From the NCBI RefSeq assembly GCF_016464305.1, contig NZ_JAEIOJ010000003.1, positions 533,726 through 597,725 of the forward strand: a stretch of 64,000 nt of DNA. Direction: 5' to 3'. Positions 34,523 through 44,097 of the stretch are shown piece after piece (the stretch's first letter is position 1; each line of letters starts with the position of its first letter). A model generated the notes under the pieces. That model worked only from the letters and a program-made list of their open reading frames with translations, was not told the DNA's origin and searched no databases. The position numbers and the translations under genes were made by a program. This DNA is from Umezawaea beigongshangensis. Its GTDB lineage: Bacteria > Actinomycetota > Actinomycetes > Mycobacteriales > Pseudonocardiaceae.

Positions 34523-35607
34523 CAGAGCACCACCACCGAGCGCAGCACGTCACCGGAGCGCATCCTGTCGAACGCCGCCTCGACGCCGTCCAGGGCGATC
34601 TCCTCGGTGACGAACGCGTCGAGGTCGAAGCGTCCCTGGCGGTAGAGGTCGACCAGCACCGGGAAGTCGCGGCCGGGCAGGCAGTCGCCGTACCAGGAGG
34701 ACTTGAGCGAACCGCCGCGGCTGAAGAGGTCGATCAGCGGGATCTCCAGCGTCATCTCCGGCGTGGGCACGCCGACCAGGACGACGGTCCCGGCCAGGTC
34801 GCGCGCGTAGAACGCCTGCTTCCACGTCTCGGGGCGGCCCACCGCGTCGATCACCACGTCCGCGCCGAACCCGCCGGTCAGCTCCCTGATCGCCTCCACG
34901 ACGTCGCCCTCGCGGGCGTCCACCACGTGCGTCGCCCCGAAGCCCCGCGCCCACTCCAGCTTCCGCGGGTCGGTGTCCACGGCGATGATCGTCCCGGCGC
35001 CCGCGAGCCGCGCGCCCGCCACCGCGCCGTCGCCCACGCCGCCGCAGCCGATCACCGCGACCGAGTCGCCGCGGGTGACCCCGCCGGTGTTGACGGCAGC
35101 GCCGACCCCGGCCATGACACCGCAGCCGAGCAGGCCCACCGCCGCGGCCCGCGCCTGCGGGTCGACCTTCGTGCACTGCCCGGCGTGGACGAGGGTCTTC
35201 TCCGCGAACGCGCCGATGCCCAGGGCGGGGGAGAGCGCCGTGCCGTCGGTCAGCGTCATCGGCTGTGCCGCGTTGTGGGTGTCGAAGCAGTACCAGGGCC
35301 TGCCGCGCTCGCAGGCGCGGCACCGCCCGCACACCGCGCGCCAGTTCAGCACCACGAAGTCGCCGGGCTCGACGGACGTGACGCCCTCGCCGACCCGCTC
35401 CACGACACCGGCGGCCTCGTGGCCGAGCAGGAACGGGAACTCGTCGTTGATGCCGCCCTCGCGGTAGTGCAGGTCGGTGTGGCACACCCCGCACGCCTGC
35501 ACGCGCACCACGGCCTCGTCGGGGCCGGGGTCCGGGACCACGATCGTCGTCATCTCGACCGGGCGGCCCTTCCCGCGCGCGATCACGCCCTGAACTTCCT
35601 GCGACAC
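34522..35607 (-). CDS. mscR: S-(hydroxymethyl)mycothiol dehydrogenase (NAD/mycothiol-dependent formaldehyde dehydrogenase)
   Basis: 361 residues, a zinc-type medium-chain dehydrogenase. The catalytic zinc site is [14 protein letters not shown] and GHEAAGVVE. The structural zinc loop has four cysteines in [18 protein letters not shown]. The NAD-binding Rossmann motif is [15 protein letters not shown] with the acidic Asp in [11 protein letters not shown]. This matches the mycothiol-dependent subfamily, which oxidises the formaldehyde-mycothiol adduct; MscR is also reported to act as an S-nitrosomycothiol reductase. GTG 35607 is preceded by GGAGG, 9 nt away. Mycothiol use supports an actinobacterial host. 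Confidence 0.92.
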   Translation of the reverse strand: MSQEVQGVIARGKGRPVEMTTIVVPDPGPDEAVVRVQACGVCHTDLHYREGGINDEFPFLLGHEAAGVVERVGEGVTSVEPGDFVVLNWRAVCGRCRACERGRPWYCFDTHNAAQPMTLTDGTALSPALGIGAFAEKTLVHAGQCTKVDPQARAAAVGLLGCGVMAGVGAAVNTGGVTRGDSVAVIGCGGVGDGAVAGARLAGAGTIIAVDTDPRKLEWARGFGATHVVDAREGDVVEAIRELTGGFGADVVIDAVGRPETWKQAFYARDLAGTVVLVGVPTPEMTLEIPLIDLFSRGGSLKSSWYGDCLPGRDFPVLVDLYRQGRFDLDAFVTEEIALDGVEAAFDRMRSGDVLRSVVVL

Positions 35608-35760
35608 GACGCCACACCTCCACGTTGGGCTGTCATGCGTGGTTGCGCATGCAAGCGGGAACCTACCTCTCGGCAGCGCTCCGACGCCGGGTGACACGAC
35701 GGCGCCGACCCCGGTCGTGCGATGGTGTCTCGACGGAGATCTTCTGACGAGAGGTGCGGT

Positions 35761-36336
35761 GTGGAGCGCGTTCTCCTTCTCGACGAGTCCGGCAACGCCG
35801 TGGGTACGCAGGACAAGGCGGCGGTGCACCACGCCGACACGCCCCTGCACCTGGCGTTCTCCTGCTACGTGTTCGACGCCGGCGGACGGCTGCTCGTCAC
35901 CCGCAGAGCGCTGCACAAGAAGACGTGGCCCGGCGTGTGGACCAACAGCTGCTGCGGGCACCCGCTGCCGGACGAGCGCTTGGAGGAGGCGGTGCGCCGC
36001 CGCCTCGACGACGAGCTGGGCCTGACCGGGGTGGGCCGCCTGAACCTCGCGCTGCCCGCCTTCCGCTACCGGGCGGTGATGGACAACGGCGTGGTGGAGA
36101 ACGAGATGTGCCCGGTGTTCTTCACGTTCTCCGACGGCGGGTTCGCGCCCAACCCGGAGGAGGTCGACTCGGGGGAGTGGGTGCCGTGGGCCGAGTTCTC
36201 CGCGGGCGTGCTGGACGGCACCCGCGAGATCTCGCCCTGGGCGGCGCTGCAGATCCCCGCCCTGGTGGCGCTGGGTCCCGACCCGCGCGACTGGCCGGTG
36301 GCGTCCCCGGAGTCCCTCCCGCCCGCCGCCCGCTGA
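35761..36336 (+). CDS. idi: Isopentenyl-diphosphate delta-isomerase, type I
   Basis: A 191-residue Nudix-fold enzyme that interconverts IPP and DMAPP. Diagnostic motifs: [32 protein letters not shown] with the catalytic Cys, the Nudix-like [10 protein letters not shown], and ENEMCPVFF with the metal/catalytic Glu residues. GTG 35761 is preceded by GAGAGGTGCG. Divergent from mscR and followed by a terminator hairpin, so expressed alone. No other isoprenoid gene is adjacent. Confidence 0.95.
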   Translation: MERVLLLDESGNAVGTQDKAAVHHADTPLHLAFSCYVFDAGGRLLVTRRALHKKTWPGVWTNSCCGHPLPDERLEEAVRRRLDDELGLTGVGRLNLALPAFRYRAVMDNGVVENEMCPVFFTFSDGGFAPNPEEVDSGEWVPWAEFSAGVLDGTREISPWAALQIPALVALGPDPRDWPVASPESLPPAAR

Positions 36337-36342
36337 CGCCGG

Positions 36343-36376
36343 CGCCGGGGCCGCCTCGGCGGAGACGGCCCCGGCG
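36343..36376 (+). terminator. Hairpin terminator after idi
   Basis: CGCCGGGGCCG (36343-36353) pairs with CGGCCCCGGCG (36366-36376) around a 12-nt loop, directly after the idi stop codon. Confidence 0.7.
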
Positions 36377-36436
36377 TCGCTCCCGGCTCTACAACCACTA
36401 CAGCTTCAGTGTTGAGTGAAAGGAACGCTCGGGTCC

Positions 36437-37024
36437 GTGGCCTTCGACCACGGCAGCGCCTATCACCGGCTGGTGCTGCGGCAGGTGCCAGCCGGTGCGC
36501 GGACGGCGCTCGACGTGGGGTGCGGGACCGGGGCGCTGGCGGGGAAGCTCGCGCGGCGCGGGCTCGACGTGGAGGCGCTGGACGTCTCCGCGGACGTGCT
36601 CGCGCGTGCTCGGCCGCACCCCGGCGTCCGCTACCGGTGCGCGGACGTCACCACCGCGGACCTCGGCCGCCACGACGTGATCACCTGCCTGGCGAGCCTG
36701 CACCACGTGCCGTTCGAGACCGTCTCCCGGCTGCGGGACGCGCTCGCGCCGGGCGGTGTGCTGATCGTCCTGGGCTGCCCGGCAGGGCCCGCGCCGGTCG
36801 ATCTCGTGGCCGTGCCGGTCAACGCGGTCGTGCGGGTCGCCGTGGCGCTGGGGGAGCGGATCACCGGGCGCGAGCTGCACGAGCCGATGACGGCGCCGGT
36901 GACGCCGCCGGAGATGACGCTCGCGCAGGTCCGGCGGCGTGCTGCGGAACTGCTGCCCGGCTCGCGGGTGCGCCGCCTGCTGCTGTGGCGCTACCTCCTC
37001 GTCGCCGGGGCGGGGCGTCCCTGA
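36437..37024 (+). CDS. Class I SAM-dependent methyltransferase
   Basis: 195 residues. SAM motif I is ALDVGCGTGALAGKLARRG, the acidic end of strand 2 is VEALDVSADVLARA, and motif post-II is HDVITCLASLHHVPFE, as in UbiE/COQ5-like methyltransferases. The methyl acceptor is unknown. GTG 36437 is favoured because VAFDHGSAYHR is the usual family start and AGGA lies upstream; GTG 36416 would add seven residues. Confidence 0.85.
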   Translation: MAFDHGSAYHRLVLRQVPAGARTALDVGCGTGALAGKLARRGLDVEALDVSADVLARARPHPGVRYRCADVTTADLGRHDVITCLASLHHVPFETVSRLRDALAPGGVLIVLGCPAGPAPVDLVAVPVNAVVRVAVALGERITGRELHEPMTAPVTPPEMTLAQVRRRAAELLPGSRVRRLLLWRYLLVAGAGRP

Positions 37025-37113
37025 GAAGTTCCTGTCGATCGGCCGGGTGCGGAATCGGGGTGGGAGGGGTGTCGTTGGTGGGGTGAACCCCCGCCCCGGA
37101 CACGAGGAGCACG

Positions 37114-37830
37114 GTGCTGATCGACGACGCGACCCCGCACGCGAGTGCCGCTCACCCCGGTGTCCGCGCCCTGGCGCTGTCCGGGGCGCTGGCGGTCGTC
37201 GTGACGGTGGTGATGATCGGTGCGATGGACCTGCGGCAGGCCACCGAGTCGGTGACGCTGCTGCGCCGCACGATCAGCCAGTACGCGCTCGGGCCGCAGC
37301 GGTGGGTCTTCGACTCGGCGGTGCTGCTGCTGGCGGCGGGCAGCGCGGCGATCCTGGCGGCGCTGGTGCACCGGGGACTGGCGCGGTGGCGCTCGGGGGG
37401 CGCGGTGGCGCTGCTGCTGTGGTCGCTGGGGCTCGTGGTCGTGGTGCTGTTCCCGAAGAACGACTGGTCGCGCGGGGGCGACGAGATCAGTGGCCACGTC
37501 CACCGGTTCGGCAGCCTGCTGGCGTTCGTCAGCCTGCCGGTCGCGGCGCTGCTGCTGGCGCGCCCGTGGCTGCGGGACGCCGTGTGGGGCGTGCACGCGC
37601 GGTGGTCGTTCGGGCTCGGCGCGGCCTCGGTCGTGGCGTTCTCGCCGCTGCTGCTCGCGATCGTGCGCTCGGCCGTGGGAGGGACGCCCTGGTGGCGACT
37701 GGTCCCGCTCGGTTACGTGGAGCGAGCACTGGTGCTCGTCGAGGTGATGGCGGTGCTGGCGATCGGGGTGTGGGCGGTGGCGGCCTGTGCACGCCCTAAG
37801 GTGAGTTCGTGGCCACCTGGGACGATCTGA
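37114..37830 (+). CDS. DUF998-family membrane protein
   Basis: 238 residues with about six transmembrane helices and the DUF998-like features TISQYALGPQRWVFDSAV and LFPKNDWSRGGDEISGHVHRFGS. GTG 37114 is preceded by GAGGAGC. Function of the family is unknown. Its 3' end overlaps the YbjN-like gene by 22 bp. Confidence 0.82.
   Translation: MLIDDATPHASAAHPGVRALALSGALAVVVTVVMIGAMDLRQATESVTLLRRTISQYALGPQRWVFDSAVLLLAAGSAAILAALVHRGLARWRSGGAVALLLWSLGLVVVVLFPKNDWSRGGDEISGHVHRFGSLLAFVSLPVAALLLARPWLRDAVWGVHARWSFGLGAASVVAFSPLLLAIVRSAVGGTPWWRLVPLGYVERALVLVEVMAVLAIGVWAVAACARPKVSSWPPGTI
37797..37802 (+). promoter_or_regulatory. Putative leaderless -10 box (TAAGGT) inside the upstream gene
   Basis: TAAGGT is followed by 6 nt and the GTG at 37809. 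It lies within the last codons of the DUF998 gene, so the YbjN-like gene could have its own leaderless transcript. Confidence 0.45.
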
Positions 37831-38216
37831 CGGCATACGTCCGCAGCGAGTACGACGTCATCCGCGAGGAGGGCGACGAGCTGCGCATCCTCTTCACCTT
37901 CGACCACCTGAACGAGGAGGACGCGCGTTCGCAGGTCGTGATCATCGTGCGCGAGGTGCTCGACGCGAAGCACGAGTGGGTGCAGATCGCGTCGCCGTGC
38001 GGGCTGGCGGCGAATGTCGACCTGCTGGCGCTGCTCACCGAGATCGGTCACTCGACCGTGGCGTGCGGTGCCGCGGTCATGGGCGATCACGTGGTGCTGC
38101 GGCACTCCCTCCCGCTGGAGAACCTGGACATCAACGAGTTCGTCGACCCGCTGGCGCTGCTCGCGGGCACCGCGGACACCATCGAGGAGCAGTTCTTCGG
38201 CGGCGACGGCTACTGA
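37809..38216 (+). CDS. YbjN / type III chaperone-fold protein
   Basis: A 135-residue acidic cytoplasmic protein with the alternating pattern of YbjN-type domains (DDLTAYVRSEYDVIREEGDELRILF, then VVIIVREVLDAKHEWVQIASP). Such proteins are widespread in actinobacteria with no firm role. It starts inside the DUF998 gene and converges on the acyl-CoA ligase gene with a 4-bp gap. Confidence 0.78.
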   Translation: MATWDDLTAYVRSEYDVIREEGDELRILFTFDHLNEEDARSQVVIIVREVLDAKHEWVQIASPCGLAANVDLLALLTEIGHSTVACGAAVMGDHVVLRHSLPLENLDINEFVDPLALLAGTADTIEEQFFGGDGY

Positions 38217-38220
38217 GGCG

Positions 38221-40020
38221 TCAGGCGTGCTCGACGGTGGCGTAGAAGCTGTCGAGCAGTGCGCGGTGGCGCTGTTCCACGGCGCGGCGGCGCAGCTTCA
38301 TGCTGGGTGTGAGGTCGCCGGACTCCACGGTGAACTCCTCGGCGAGGATCGCGAAGTCCTTGACGGTCTCGTGCCGCGCCAGCCGCGCGTTGACGCCGTC
38401 GACGGCCTCGCGCACCAGCGCGCGCATCTCCGGGTGGCCGCTCACCTCGCCGGGGGGCACGCCCCGCTCCCGCGCCCACGCGGCGCTGATGTCGGGGTCC
38501 AGCGTGACGAGGGCGACGCAGAAGTTGCGGCGGTCGCCGTGCACGAGCACGTTGCTCACGTAGGGGCAGGCGGCCTTGACCAGGCCCTCGACGTGGGTGG
38601 GCGCGACGTACTTGCCGCCGGAGGTCTTGATCAGCTCCTTCTTGCGGTCGGTGATGCGCAGCCGCCCGCGCTCGTCCAGCTCGCCGATGTCGCCGGTGTG
38701 CAGCCAGCCGTCGACGACGGTGCGGGCGGTCTCCTCGGGGAGTCCGTGGTAGCCCCGCATGACCCCGGCGCTGCGGATGAGCACCTCGCCGTCCTCGGCG
38801 ATCCGCACCCGCGTGCCGGGCACGGGCTGCCCGACGGTGCCGAGCGCGGCCTCGCCCGGCCTGGTGATGAAGCTGGCCGCCGAGCTCTCGGTGAGCCCGT
38901 AGCCCTCCAGGATCGCGATGCCCGCGCCGTCGAAGAACTGCGCGACCTCGTGGGGCAGCGGTGCGGAGCCGGACACGAAGTACCTGATGCGTCCGCCGAG
39001 GCGGGCGCGCAGCTTCGCGAAGACCAGCCGGTCGGCGACGGCGTGCTGCACGCGCAGCGCCGGTGACGGCCGGCGGCCCTCCTGGCGGGCGCGGCTGGTC
39101 CGCGCGCCGACCCGGCGGGCCCAGCGGAACAGGGCGAGCTTCACGCCGCCGTCGGCCCGCACGGTGGCCACGACCGTGTTGTGGATCTTCTCGAAGATGC
39201 GCGGCGCGGCGGCGACGATCGTGGGCCGCAGTTCGGCCATGTTCGCCGCGATGCGCTCCACCGCGCCGTCCACGGCCGTGGCCATGCCGGTCGAGATCAT
39301 CTCGATCTCCAGGACCTTGCCCATGGCGTGCGACAGCGGCAGCCACAGGAAGTGCACGTCGTCCTCGTGCAGCACGGCCAGCTCGCGCAGGGCGCGCGCC
39401 GGGTACAGCCAGTTGGCGTGGGTGAGCTCCACGCCCTTGGGACGGCCGGTGGTGCCGGAGGTGTAGATGAGCGTGGCGAGGTGGTCGGGCCGCACGGCGT
39501 CGACCCGCCGCTCGTGCTCGTCGGGGTCGCGCTCGCGTCCCAGTTCGGCGAGGCGGCGCAGCGGCAGGACGGTGTCGTCGGCGGGGTCGGGCTCGCCCTC
39601 GACCTGCACGACGTGGCGCACCTCGGGGGTGTGCTCGCGCACCGATCGCAGCTTGGCGACCTGCTCGGCGTTCTCGGCGAAGACGACGACGCTGCCGGAG
39701 TCGCGCAGGACGTAGGCGCACTCGTCGGCGGTCGTCGTGGGGTACACGGAGGTGACGGCGGCGCCCGCGTCGAGGGCGGCCATGTCGGCGGCGATCCACT
39801 CGTAGCGGGTTCCGGAGAGGATCGCGACCCGTTCCCGCGGGGCCACGCCGAGGGCGATCAGGCCGAGCGACAGCTCCCGCACCAGGTCGCCGAAGCGTGC
39901 CCACGACAGCGAGGTCCAGCCGTCGCCGTCGCGGTAGCGCATCGCCTCGCGGTCGGGGGTGGCGCCGATCCGGCGGCGGAGGAGGTCGGGGATGGTCGGG
40001 GCATCGGTGATCTCGGCCAT
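38221..40020 (-). CDS. Long-chain fatty-acid-CoA ligase (FadD15-like AMP-binding enzyme)
   Basis: 599 residues of the adenylate-forming superfamily. P-loop LIYTSGTTGRPKGVELTHAN, A4-like LWLPLSHAMGKV, the adenine-binding LEGYGLTESSAAS, GWLHTGDIGELDERGRLRITDRKKELIKTSGGKYVAP with the hinge Asp, and a C-terminal Lys region (TPSMKLRRRAV). Size and the insertion before YGLTE match bacterial long-chain acyl-CoA synthetases, which activate fatty acids for degradation or lipid synthesis. ATG 40020. Confidence 0.92.
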   Translation of the reverse strand: MAEITDAPTIPDLLRRRIGATPDREAMRYRDGDGWTSLSWARFGDLVRELSLGLIALGVAPRERVAILSGTRYEWIAADMAALDAGAAVTSVYPTTTADECAYVLRDSGSVVVFAENAEQVAKLRSVREHTPEVRHVVQVEGEPDPADDTVLPLRRLAELGRERDPDEHERRVDAVRPDHLATLIYTSGTTGRPKGVELTHANWLYPARALRELAVLHEDDVHFLWLPLSHAMGKVLEIEMISTGMATAVDGAVERIAANMAELRPTIVAAAPRIFEKIHNTVVATVRADGGVKLALFRWARRVGARTSRARQEGRRPSPALRVQHAVADRLVFAKLRARLGGRIRYFVSGSAPLPHEVAQFFDGAGIAILEGYGLTESSAASFITRPGEAALGTVGQPVPGTRVRIAEDGEVLIRSAGVMRGYHGLPEETARTVVDGWLHTGDIGELDERGRLRITDRKKELIKTSGGKYVAPTHVEGLVKAACPYVSNVLVHGDRRNFCVALVTLDPDISAAWARERGVPPGEVSGHPEMRALVREAVDGVNARLARHETVKDFAILAEEFTVESGDLTPSMKLRRRAVEQRHRALLDSFYATVEHA

Positions 40021-40202
40021 GAGCGCTCCCGTGGTCGAACGGTCGAACTGCTGTGTCCCGCGTCACTCGGAGCGTCATGCTGCCGTGATCCGATCACGGG
40101 CACCAGGGCCGGTCGGCCACCACGTGCGGCGACGGCTGTGCTGCGTCCTGTCGGGGTGGGGGATTAGCCTGACGCGACCAGTCGTGCCGTGGAGGGGAAG
40201 TC

Positions 40203-40733
40203 GTGAGCGGTAGCTCGCAGTCGATGATCGTGCAGGTCCGGGCCGGGCTCGGGGAGGAGCGCCTCGTCGCCGGGGTGGGTTCCCTCCTGGACCGCCACGA
40301 CGTCCTGCGGACGCGGCTGCGTCGTGCCGACGGCCGACCGACGCCCCCGCTGCCCGCCGGCGGGGTGCCCGCGATCCTGTGCCTGCGGCACGTCGACGTG
40401 TCCGCGGCCGGGCCGGAGCAGGTCGCCGCGGTCGCGCGGGAGCAGCTCGCGGCGGCGGCGGCCCGGCTCGATCCCGGTGCCGCGGTGATGATCCAGCTCG
40501 TGTGGCTGGACGCCGGTCCCGTCCGATCGGGACGCCTGCTGGTGGTCGTGCACGACCACGTCGCCGACCGGGTTCCGTGGCCCGTTCTGCTGCGCGATCT
40601 GGTGAGCGGCTGGAAGGACGCTCCGCCCGCGCCGGCGCAGGGCTCTCCCGCCGTCGGGATTCCGATCGAGCGGGTCGTCCTGCGTTTCCCGGCTCCCGCT
40701 GGTGGTCCGTTTGTTTCGTCTCCGCTGCGCTGA
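40203..40733 (+). CDS. Orphan N-terminal half of an NRPS-type condensation domain
   Basis: 176 residues. LLDRHDVLRTRLRR is the hallmark C2-like motif of condensation/epimerisation domains. AARLDPGAAVMIQLVWLD and LVVVHDHVADRVPW match the sequence up to and through the active-site motif, but HHxxxDG is altered to HDHVADR. The second (C-terminal) half, about 250 residues, is absent, as are adenylation and carrier domains. GTG 40203 is preceded by a good GGAGGGG site, so the piece looks expressed rather than random debris. It may be a decayed NRPS remnant or a small non-catalytic binding protein. Confidence 0.7.
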   Translation: MSGSSQSMIVQVRAGLGEERLVAGVGSLLDRHDVLRTRLRRADGRPTPPLPAGGVPAILCLRHVDVSAAGPEQVAAVAREQLAAAAARLDPGAAVMIQLVWLDAGPVRSGRLLVVVHDHVADRVPWPVLLRDLVSGWKDAPPAPAQGSPAVGIPIERVVLRFPAPAGGPFVSSPLR

Positions 40734-41173
40734 ACGGTCTCAGACCGCTCCGGGCGTGTCGGGACATTCCCGCGGAGGAATCTTCTGGCACGGCGCGGAG
40801 AGCTGTTTCTCCCCGTCCCGAACAACCGTCCGAAAAGGTGATCAAGCCTTTTCGGTGATCGTCGGGGAGGTGCTGCCGCAGAAGAACGATCACGTGTCGG
40901 TGGTGGGCGTCACAGCGCGCCAGGGGGGCGTCGGTGGAACGCTGGTCCGAGCGCGCCGGCGGTTCACCGTTGACACTGCACCATTTCTGACGTCGACGGA
41001 ACCGGTCGGGTGACAGGGTGCGTCCATGCGGAAGAACAACCAATTGCGTTCAAAAGGCTTCTGTGCGTGATCGTGACTGTGCATAGTGGCATGAGTGCGC
41101 GGGGTAGCCGTGCTCACGCGCGGACAGAGCAGCCTGGTGGGCGCCGCCGCGCACACGGACTGGGGGCTTGACG
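40734..41173. other. Gene-free 440-bp intergenic region
   Basis: Lies between the condensation fragment and the MFS gene. It contains a 9-bp hairpin (40830-40855). No convincing ORF is seen. The second half is noticeably less GC-rich, contains TTGACA near 40970 and CATAGT near 41086, and probably holds the promoter of the downstream gene. Confidence 0.6.
40830..40855 (+). terminator. Hairpin after the condensation-domain fragment
   Basis: CCGAAAAGG (40830-40838) pairs perfectly with CCTTTTCGG (40847-40855) across an 8-nt loop, about 100 bp after the stop codon. Confidence 0.6.
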
Positions 41174-42391
41174 GTGACACCGGGAACAGCACGGGTGCGC
41201 GAGTACCGGGCGCTGTGCTGGGCCGAGGTCGCGTCGGTGGCCGGAGACCAGTTGGCCAAGGTCGCGTTGTCGCTGCTCGTCTTCGACCGCACCCAGTCGG
41301 CGATCTGGACCGCGCTGACCTACTCCATGACCCTGCTGCCCGATCTGATCGCCGGTCCGCTGCTGTCCGGTCTCGCCGACCGCTACCCGCGGCGCGAGGT
41401 CATGGCCCTGTGCTGCGTGCTCCAGGCCGGGCTGGTGGCCCTCATGGTCGTGCCGGGGATGCCGCTGTGGGTGGTCGGAGCGCTCGTCGCGCTCGTCGCC
41501 GTCGCGCAGGCCCCGTTCAAGGCCGCGCAGACCGCCAGCGTCCTCGACGTCCTCGGCGAGGAGGACAACACGGCCGGTCAGGCCCGCATGTCGACCATCC
41601 GCGAGGTGGGCCAGCTCGTCGGCCTCGCCGGTGGCGCCGTCCTCGTGGACCGCCTGGGCACCACCACCGCGCTGCTGATCGACTCCGCCACGTTCCTCGT
41701 CGCGGCCGTCCTGCTGCGGGTGTTCCTCGCCGAGCGCGGCGTCGTGCGCGGAGAAGACCACCCGATCGGGGGACTGGCGACCATCTGGGGAAACCCGCTG
41801 CTGCGGACGTACGTCTGGCTCTACTGCCTGTGGGGGCTGGCCATCCTGCCGGAGGCGGTGCTGATCCCGCTGGCCGCGGAGATCCACGCGCCCACGTGGA
41901 GCATCGGCCTGCTGATGGCGGCCGACCCGCTCGGCTTCACCCTGATGCTGCTGCTCGTGGGGGGCAGCACCAACTCCGCGCGCCGCCGCTTCTCCGCCTC
42001 GACGCAGCAGGCGCTGGTGGGGCCGCTGGCGGTGCTGGTGTTCGCGCCGCTGGTGCTGTTCGCCCTGACCTCGCACGTCGTGGCGATCGGCGTGCTGCTG
42101 TTCGTGTCCGGGATGGGCGCGTCCTACCTGGGGCTGGCCAAGGGCCCCATCGTCGCGATGGTGCCCGATCAGGTGCGCGGCAGGGTCAGCGGCCTGGTGC
42201 GCACCGGTCTGCGGGCGAGCCAGGGCGTCGTGGCGGCCACGGCGGGCCTGGTGGTCGAGCTGTTCGGCTCGGCCACCACGGCCATCGCCGTGGCCGGTGC
42301 GTGCGGCACGCTCCTCGCGATCGTCGCCGCGCTGAGACTGCGCCACTACTCCGCGCGCGGCGGAACCACCGCGGTGGTGGCACCGTCGTGA
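41174..42391 (+). CDS. MFS transporter
   Basis: 405 residues with 10-12 membrane helices and the MFS loop 2-3 signature variant GLADRYPRREVMAL. The layout resembles MFS_3/enterobactin-exporter-like actinobacterial drug or metabolite exporters. GTG 41174 follows GGGGG (41162-41166) at good spacing; TTG 41168 is an alternative. Substrate unknown; no biosynthetic cluster is adjacent except the condensation fragment. Confidence 0.87.
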   Translation: MTPGTARVREYRALCWAEVASVAGDQLAKVALSLLVFDRTQSAIWTALTYSMTLLPDLIAGPLLSGLADRYPRREVMALCCVLQAGLVALMVVPGMPLWVVGALVALVAVAQAPFKAAQTASVLDVLGEEDNTAGQARMSTIREVGQLVGLAGGAVLVDRLGTTTALLIDSATFLVAAVLLRVFLAERGVVRGEDHPIGGLATIWGNPLLRTYVWLYCLWGLAILPEAVLIPLAAEIHAPTWSIGLLMAADPLGFTLMLLLVGGSTNSARRRFSASTQQALVGPLAVLVFAPLVLFALTSHVVAIGVLLFVSGMGASYLGLAKGPIVAMVPDQVRGRVSGLVRTGLRASQGVVAATAGLVVELFGSATTAIAVAGACGTLLAIVAALRLRHYSARGGTTAVVAPS

Positions 42392-42539
42392 CGGACGAGA
42401 TGACGACGTGCGGGCGTCAACCGCGGTCAGAGATCACGGTCTCCCCTGGATGGCGTTCTGCGGGCGGACATCGCATTCACCTCCTTGGCGGGGGTCAGTT
42501 GGACATCGCAAGTACAGCCGCGATTCACGGGGGTGTGAA

Positions 42540-44078
42540 GTGGTACTGAAAGGGGCACAGCGTCTAACGTTTCAAACCGTACCGGTAACCGGAGCCAAGG
42601 TGCTGGCTCGCGTCCGAACCGTGTTCTCCGGATCGTTCTACTGGCTTCTGGGAACCGCGCACCGGATCCGGCGCTGGGTGCCGCTGGCGGTCGCCTGCGT
42701 CTGCCGTCCCCGGTCGTGGTCGCTGTGGCAGGCCCGCCGCCCGTTCGTCCGGCTGATCCTCGCCGTGGACGTCGTGGCCCTCACCGTGGTCGTCGTGGGC
42801 CTGAGCACCGCGGCGCCGCTGGGGCGCGACGACTGGGCGCACTGGGTGGCCCTGATGATCTGCGCCGGCATCCACCTGGTGTGGTCGCACCGCCACGAGG
42901 AGACCAGGCGCGAGAGCAAGAAGGTCTCGCCCAACGTCGACTGGGCCGGGATCTGGTCGGTGGCCGCGCTGCTCGTGCTGCCCGTCCCGCTCACGGTCCT
43001 GCTGGTCGTGGTCGTGCGGCTGGTGCGCTGGTTCGTCGCCCGCAAGCCGCCGCACCGCTACCTGTTCAGCACCGGCAGCATCCTGTTCAGCGCCGTCGTC
43101 ACCACCTGGCTCGTGCGGGCGATCGGAGTGCAGGTCGGGCACACCCCCGGTCTCGTCCACTCCACGACGCAGCTGCTGCTGATGATCGCCGCCGGTGTGC
43201 TGTACGCGGTGATCCAGGCCGCGCTGGTGGGGGTCGCGTTCGTGCTGTCGACCCCCGACATGCCGCTGTCGATGGCGCTGGGCAGCCGCGCGGAGAACAC
43301 CGTCTCCGCGGTCAGCGCCCCGCTCGGCGCGCTCGCCGCCATCGCGCTGGTGACCGCGCCCGCCGCCGTGCTCGTGGTCTCCGGCATCGCCGTGGCGTGC
43401 ACGAAGTACACGTCCCTGAACCAGGACGCCACCTACGACCTGCGCACCGGGCTGCTCAACCACTCCGCGTGGGAGCAGCAGGCCGGGCGGGCCATCGCGC
43501 AGGCGCAGCGCAGCCACGCGCCGTGCAGCGTCATGTTCATCGACGCCGACAAGTTCAAGCTGATCAACGACACCTACGGTCACCCCGCCGGTGACGCGGT
43601 CCTGCGGGCGCTGGGCGACGTGCTGCGCCGCGAGACCCGGCGCGGCGACCTGGCCGCCCGCTTCGGCGGCGAGGAGCTCGTGGTGCTGCTGCCCGACACC
43701 GGCCCCGACCAGGCCGCGCACGCCGCGGAGCGCATCCGCCACGTCATCGGCGCGCTGTCCGTGCCGACCACCAACACGCGCGGTGCGCCGGTGATACTGC
43801 TCGGGCGCGACGCGCCGCTGCCCGTCGACGCGCACGGCGACCCGCAGCTCGACGGGCTCGGCCGGCCCGTCGACGCCGACTGCCGCACCATCAGCGTCTC
43901 CATCGGCGTGGCCACCGCCTCCGGGCCCGACATCAGCCTGGAGTCGCTGACCGCCGTCGCCGACGCCGCCGTCTACGCGGCCAAGCAGAACGGCCGCAAC
44001 CAGGTGAAGCTGAGCTTCCCGAAGCCGGAGGCGCCGGCGCCGCTGCCGCACCGCGCCCCGGCCCGCTGGCGCTCCTGA
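42540..44078 (+). CDS. Membrane-anchored diguanylate cyclase (GGDEF)
   Basis: 512 residues. The N-terminal half (about 40-310) has six or more membrane helices with no recognised sensor domain. A GGDEF domain follows: TYDLRTGLLNHSAWEQQ, IDADKFKLINDTYGHPAGD and the active site GGEEL. An intact inhibitory I-site RRGD lies five residues before it, so it should make cyclic di-GMP under product feedback. An unusual insertion of about 40 residues separates VIGALSVPT from TISVSIGVATA. GTG 42540 follows GGGGG by 6 nt. In actinomycetes c-di-GMP controls development through BldD. Confidence 0.92.
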   Translation: MVLKGAQRLTFQTVPVTGAKVLARVRTVFSGSFYWLLGTAHRIRRWVPLAVACVCRPRSWSLWQARRPFVRLILAVDVVALTVVVVGLSTAAPLGRDDWAHWVALMICAGIHLVWSHRHEETRRESKKVSPNVDWAGIWSVAALLVLPVPLTVLLVVVVRLVRWFVARKPPHRYLFSTGSILFSAVVTTWLVRAIGVQVGHTPGLVHSTTQLLLMIAAGVLYAVIQAALVGVAFVLSTPDMPLSMALGSRAENTVSAVSAPLGALAAIALVTAPAAVLVVSGIAVACTKYTSLNQDATYDLRTGLLNHSAWEQQAGRAIAQAQRSHAPCSVMFIDADKFKLINDTYGHPAGDAVLRALGDVLRRETRRGDLAARFGGEELVVLLPDTGPDQAAHAAERIRHVIGALSVPTTNTRGAPVILLGRDAPLPVDAHGDPQLDGLGRPVDADCRTISVSIGVATASGPDISLESLTAVADAAVYAAKQNGRNQVKLSFPKPEAPAPLPHRAPARWRS

Positions 44079-44094
44079 CGCCCGGCCGGGGCGT
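44078..44094. terminator. Short bidirectional hairpin at a convergent junction
   Basis: ACGCCC (44078-44083) and GGGCGT (44089-44094) flank GGCCG, filling the 19-bp gap between the cyclase and ligase stops. Confidence 0.5.
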
Positions 44095-44097
44095 GCC

